Assembly: GCF_000514775.1 (NCBI RefSeq)
Contig: NZ_AZWO01000015.1
Span: 75,928 to 139,927 of the forward strand
Source: Salinispora pacifica CNR114
Lineage (GTDB): Bacteria; Actinomycetota; Actinomycetes; Mycobacteriales; Micromonosporaceae
Length of the DNA stretch: 64,000 nt
Reading direction: 5' to 3'
This document shows positions 61,096-64,000 of the stretch, in pieces. Each line of letters opens with the position of its first letter. Within the stretch, counting starts at the first letter, position 1. Under the pieces are notes generated by a model. The model was not told the origin of the DNA. It was given only the letters and a program-made list of their open reading frames with translations, and made no database searches. The translations under genes and the position numbers were made by a program.

Positions 61096-62023
61096 GACCG
61101 CGGTCAAATGCGAGGTCGAAGCGTGGTCGTTGGCCGGCATGGGCGAATGGCAGGAGGCCAGCGCCCGCGCCAACGAGGCCGCATTGGAACTGGGCAAGGG
61201 CGGCGACGCCCTACGCGGCTACCGCTCGTTCTGGCTCTATCTGGCGGCTACCTGGGCCGACCAGGCCGGAGTCACCACGGCCAACCAGGCACTTCGGCAG
61301 AACGCGGTCGCTCTTGTCGCCCAGGCCGAAGCCGCAGCCAGACCCTCGATGTGGATCCGGGAACTCGCTCCGATACCGACCGTTGGGGTGTCCGCACTCT
61401 CGTCCCCTTCCGCAACCGCAGTTGCGTCGGTCGCAACCCGACTGAGAAGCACCTCCATTCCCAAGGTCGCGGCGGTGGCCGAGGAGATGCTCGCTGCCCT
61501 CAAGGAACGCAAGCCGACCGTGTACGAGCCTGCCCTGACCAAGCTCGGCTACCTCTTGGGGGCCGATGCGCAGAAGCCGCCGGGCTCCGGTCGATGCGAT
61601 TCCACGTGGTGCTGGGACCATCACCTCTGGCTGGCTATCGACGCGAAGAGTGACCACGAGCCGTCCGGTCTCGTGCCACAGAAAGACATTCGTCAGGCCG
61701 GCGATCAACTTCGTCTGCTCAAGTCCGATCGTGCGGTCCCCGACACCCCGCCGGACAGCGCCACCGTGATCGTCTCTCCCAAACCGGCCGTTGACCCCAC
61801 CGGTGCGGCAGGCGCTGAGGGCCACGTCCATGTTGTCCACCCGGACGTCGTACTCGGACTCGCGGAAGCAGCGGCACGCGCATGGGGCGACCTGATGGCT
61901 CAGCGTCCTGGTCTCGATGACAACCAACTCCGGGCGCTGGTCGCCAACCACTTCAGCCAAGAGGGTCTGCTGCCTGAACAGGTGCGCGAGCGGCTCACGG
62001 CCAATCCGGTCGCCCCGCAATAA
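61092..62023 (+). pseudogene. 3' fragment of a helicase/nuclease-type gene
   Basis: From about 61092 a second frame is open to the TAA at 62023, encoding about 310 residues. It begins abruptly in a helical repeat-like region (VKCEVEAWSLAGMGEWQEAS, YRSFWLYLAATWADQ). It contains WCWDHHLWLAIDAKSD, which resembles a PD-(D/E)xK nuclease core, then PQKDIRQAGDQLRLL. I recognise this as the kind of tail found on large DEAD/DEAH helicases in mobile islands, often defence-linked. The helicase body is missing. A TTG at 61130 could allow residual expression. Confidence 0.6.
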
Positions 62024-62109
62024 TTGATGATGCCGGCGCTCACCTGCCGGCTTCTCGAAATCAGGCGTTGGCGACAGCGATGCGCCGCGCCTGGTTGCGC
62101 CCCCCGTTT

Positions 62110-62125
62110 ACCCCCCGAAAACCCC
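62110..62125 (+). repeat. 16-bp repeat near attR
   Basis: An exact copy of the repeat at 58464-58479, in the same orientation, 113 bases inside attR. Confidence 0.5.
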
Positions 62126-62238
62126 TGCCAGCGGTTGAATAATGGCGACAACTGTTGATCACTTTGCCTGGTCGTTTGCGCAGCTCAGCGCTAGATACTG
62201 ACAGCCGATGACGAAGCCATGATCACAGGGTTCGAGGA

Positions 62239-62274
62239 GCGTAGGTCGACGGTTCGATTCCGTCAGGCGGCTCG
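62239..62274 (+). repeat. attR: second 36-bp copy of the tRNA-Thr 3' end
   Basis: This is identical to 58362-58397. Upstream bases do not complete a tRNA (no acceptor, D arm or anticodon), so it is only the displaced 3' end of the original tRNA gene. Confidence 0.9.
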
Positions 62275-62280
62275 GGACAA

Positions 62281-62316
62281 CGAAGGGCCTGGTCACACCG
62301 CTGACCAGGCCCTTCG
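62281..62316 (+). terminator. Hairpin after attR, probable original tRNA-Thr terminator
   Basis: A perfect 15-bp stem (CGAAGGGCCTGGTCA at 62281-62295, complement at 62302-62316) with a 6-base loop lies 7 bases after attR, at about the distance a tRNA terminator would have. Confidence 0.85.
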
Positions 62317-62365
62317 CCATGTCTGGGTTCGGCGGATGGCGATCAAGTGCATCGTGTGATCACTA

Positions 62366-62387
62366 TCTGAGGACAATTCTGAGGACA
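62366..62387 (+). repeat. Tandem 10-bp repeats downstream of attR
   Basis: TCTGAGGACA occurs at 62366-62375 and 62378-62387, two bases apart, in a gene-free stretch next to the possible integrase scrap. Short repeats like this can be recombinase arm sites. Confidence 0.4.
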
Positions 62388-62400
62388 CACAGCTATCCGG

Positions 62401-62475
62401 CGCTCTTTCCGCCGGCACCAGTTCGCCACGCACGCCTACACCGGGTCGAACCGGCATCGGACCAATGTCACGTGA
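62401..62475 (+). pseudogene. Possible tyrosine-recombinase fragment
   Basis: A frame ending at TGA 62473-62475 reads RRHQFATHAYTGSN, which resembles the box around the HRFAT.AY segment of phage-type integrases. It is only about 24 residues long and lacks the catalytic Tyr, so the assignment is tentative. Confidence 0.3.
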
Positions 62476-62900
62476 ACTCTGACTTCACCCAGGCAGCAGA
62501 CACGGTGCGGGGGACGGACTGGCGACTCGACCAGCTCGGCACGCCGGCACCGGTGCCGCCCTGGCCGGCTCCCGGCCCGGTGGTGGCGTTCCCGCTCCCG
62601 ACCGGGCACTACTTCGGCCCACGCCAGGACGGAGACAGGTCGGTGTCGGGCCACTACCGCCGCCGGTTCCGGGGCAAGGCTGACCGACAGTGGCTCACCA
62701 CCTGGACCAGGCAGCTCGTCCGCCGTGGCTGGCCGGCGGGCAAGGGCCGCCGGTACCTGCGCAAGGCCGGCGCCGACGGGCTCTACGGGCCGGAGTACCG
62801 GGATCTGATCAGCGCGTTCCAGACCGACCAGGGCCTCAAGCGCGATGGGCTGCTGGGCCGCAAGACGTGGGACGCCGCCTACCGCAACCCAATCACCTGA
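62472..62900 (+). pseudogene. Lysin-type peptidoglycan-binding tail, catalytic domain missing
   Basis: The frame is open from 62319; GTG 62472 is the most plausible start, giving 142 residues. VVAFPLPTGHYFG and the segment KAGADGLYGPEYRDLISAFQ, followed by GLKRDGLLGRKTWDAAY, are typical of the C-terminal cell-wall-binding part of actinophage endolysins. No amidase, lysozyme or peptidase domain precedes it, so this is probably a truncated phage relic, though it could still be expressed. Confidence 0.6.
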
Positions 62901-62901
62901 A

Positions 62902-63423
62902 ATGGACTCTGCCGTCCAGGTCGCGTTGATCAGCGCGGGCAGTGCGATCGGTGGCGGCGGCCTCGTCATCCCGGTCGTCGCGCACTTCCTCGGCCGGCAG
63001 ACCCGTGCCGCCCAGCAGCGCCTCGCCGACGCGCAGGCCGAGCAGGCGCAGGCCACGACCGGCCAAATCCGACAGGACATCTACCAGGAACTCACCATGG
63101 ACCTGCGATCCGAGCTGCAGCAGGTTCGCTCGGCGCTGCGTCACGCCCGAAAGTCGCTGGCGGCGACGTCAGCCGAGGCCGAGCGACTCCGGCTGAGAGT
63201 GGTCGGGCTCGAGTCACGTATTGCGCAGCTGGAGCTGACTGAGCAGCAGCTGTCAGCGGAGCTACGTGCTGCCCAAGCCGAGCGGGACCAGCTACGTGGG
63301 CAACCCGCCGACGGTGAGGCGACGATCAGTGCATTGACCTGCCAGATCAACGACCTCGAGGCACAGCTGGCAGGGCTGCAAGTGACGCCGGAGACGTCAC
63401 GCCTCGGGATAGCTGATTCCTGA
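62902..63423 (+). CDS. Small membrane-anchored coiled-coil protein, phage-like context
   Basis: This 173-residue protein starts one base after the lysin relic's stop. One N-terminal helix (VALISAGSAIGGGGLVIPVV) is followed by a long coiled coil rich in Gln, Glu, Leu and Arg (about 30-150). Genes of this shape sit beside lysins in actinophages, where they may serve as holin or spanin-like partners; that role is inferred from position only. Its end overlaps a convergent small frame. Confidence 0.6.
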   Translation: MDSAVQVALISAGSAIGGGGLVIPVVAHFLGRQTRAAQQRLADAQAEQAQATTGQIRQDIYQELTMDLRSELQQVRSALRHARKSLAATSAEAERLRLRVVGLESRIAQLELTEQQLSAELRAAQAERDQLRGQPADGEATISALTCQINDLEAQLAGLQVTPETSRLGIADS

Positions 63424-63711
63424 CGACTCGTACCGGGCTCGCAGTTCGGCTGCGTGCTCCCGCGCGATGGTCATGTCCGCGCCAGCCGCCTGCAGTAGTT
63501 CCGCCGTCGGCCCGCTGGCCCCCGTATGGGTCTGCCAGGGCAACCCCGGCTTGGATACCCAGCAGCATCGGGTCGGTGGTGACTGCGCAAACCACGGCGA
63601 CCGCTGGGTCCGGGGCACGTCCAGCCGGTCTCCCACGCCGTACCGGCGTGCCACACCGGACAGCTCGGCCAGGAGCAGCCGCTGTCGCTGCGGCAGTGAC
63701 GGCACATCCAT
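63397..63711 (-). CDS. Hypothetical protein, uncertain
   Basis: A 104-residue frame from ATG 63711, with GGGTCGGGGG upstream. LPQRQRLLLAELSGVARRYG and ADMTIAREHAAELRARYESSG look like amphipathic helices, while the middle is Pro/Trp/Cys-rich. I recognise no family. It overlaps the convergent gene by 27 bases. It might be genuine accessory DNA or chance. Confidence 0.4.
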   Translation of the reverse strand: MDVPSLPQRQRLLLAELSGVARRYGVGDRLDVPRTQRSPWFAQSPPTRCCWVSKPGLPWQTHTGASGPTAELLQAAGADMTIAREHAAELRARYESSGISYPEA

Positions 63712-63745
63712 CCCCCGACCCTAATACTCCAGCCGGGGATTGTGA

Positions 63746-64000
63746 TCACGGCTCGGTGAGGGCTTGCCGGGCGTAGTGGCTGGTCGTGGCTCGTGCTTGG
63801 TGACGGCGTCGGCGTACGGACCAGAGCAGTGGGTCGCAGCGGCGGCGGGCGGGTTCGATGATCAGGACGTTGAACAGGTGACGTAGTTCGTTGACGGTCA
63901 GCGCGATCAGCCCGGCCGGATCGGGACGGCTGCGGTGCGCGGTCGCGGCGGCGAGGAAGGCGTGGGCGAGGATCGCCAGGGTGGTCCAGCGGTGCCAGGA
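63746..64000 (-). CDS. IS701-like transposase, C-terminal end (cut by window edge)
   Basis: The last 84 residues of a transposase run from the window edge to a TGA at 63748-63746. WHRWTTLAILAHAFLAA, ALTVNELRHLFN and RRRRHQARATTSHYAR are characteristic of IS701-type (IS4-related) transposases of actinomycetes. The catalytic domain lies outside the window. The inverted repeat of the insertion sequence should be in 63700-63745, but I could not identify it. Confidence 0.8.
   Translation of the reverse strand, partial: SWHRWTTLAILAHAFLAAATAHRSRPDPAGLIALTVNELRHLFNVLIIEPARRRCDPLLWSVRRRRHQARATTSHYARQALTEP

Larger units (their letters stand above)
58362..62274 (+). mobile_element. tRNA-Thr-integrated element, about 3.9 kb, integrase lost
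   Basis: The region is bounded by exact 36-bp copies of the tRNA-Thr 3' end. It carries an ABC exporter pair, a divergent MarR regulator and two joined gene fragments, and no integrase, excisionase or replication gene. It is therefore a reduced remnant of a larger integrative element, now probably immobile on its own. The 228 bases after attL (58398-58625) and the 215 bases before attR (62024-62238) contain no gene, but share the 16-bp repeat listed separately. Confidence 0.85.

Noticed and set aside
60934..61653. A single 239-residue open frame
   Set aside because: Only the first 54 or so residues look like protein; the rest is a Gly/Arg/Pro-rich out-of-frame reading of the helicase-tail fragment.
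62221..62274. Second tRNA-Thr gene
   Set aside because: Only the 3' 36 bases match; acceptor 5' strand, D arm and anticodon are absent, so it is an att copy.
1..64000. CRISPR array, rRNA or replication origin
   Set aside because: I found no regularly spaced repeats, no rRNA sequence and no DnaA-box cluster in the window.

Overview
The window is high-GC DNA from a filamentous actinomycete, most probably a Micromonosporaceae member (Micromonospora/Salinispora-like). The genus is an inference from protein style and gene order, not from a marker gene. GTG and TTG starts, 1-4 bp start/stop overlaps and strong GC hairpin terminators are used throughout. Most of the window (about 1-58,320) is ordinary core chromosome. 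The last 5.7 kb is accessory DNA attached to a tRNA-Thr gene.

1-12,822: the distal part of a 14-subunit complex I operon, nuoE (cut by the window edge) to nuoN, closed by a hairpin. 12,919-15,113: a polyprenyl diphosphate synthase and an IclR-type regulator. 15,146-29,557: single genes and small units. These are a Tat-exported PhoX phosphatase with a PHO box, a class A FAD monooxygenase, a small membrane protein, a large double-SseB protein with a small partner, an alpha/beta hydrolase lacking its nucleophile, a secreted M6 metalloprotease, acetyl-CoA synthetase, a Fic-fold protein with a ruined active site, and a HAD phosphatase.

30,089-39,372: the actinobacterial Tad (Flp) pilus locus (CpaE-like, TadA, TadB, TadC, a tiny pilin, two TadE/G-like proteins). 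It is followed by a LURP-one-like protein, a DECH-box helicase with a cysteine cluster, and the bldG anti-anti-sigma/anti-sigma pair. 39,747-56,259: H+-pyrophosphatase, a lipoprotein, topA, an ALO-type oxidase with a divergent TetR regulator, a PLP type III enzyme, an MFS-thymidylate kinase fusion, the DNA polymerase III delta' subunit, a small cluster resembling type VII secretion substrates, and a RicT/PSP1 protein. This order resembles the Streptomyces bldG-topA-tmk neighbourhood. A membrane metallophosphoesterase and tRNA-Thr(CGT) follow.

58,362-62,274 is bounded by two exact 36-bp copies of the tRNA-Thr 3' end, so it is an integrated element of about 3.9 kb. It carries a DrrAB-like exporter, its MarR regulator, a 5' fragment of an EryCII/DesVIII-like P450 auxiliary gene, and the 3' tail of a helicase-nuclease type gene. 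No integrase remains. Beyond attR are further relics: a possible integrase scrap, a lysin-type cell-wall-binding tail, a coiled-coil membrane protein and the end of an IS701-like transposase. The most notable items are this layered tRNA island with its deletion scar, the Fic pseudoenzyme, the apparent ATC start of the MFS-Tmk gene, and the paired WxG/YxxxD proteins beside holB. I found no CRISPR array and no complete previously undescribed system.
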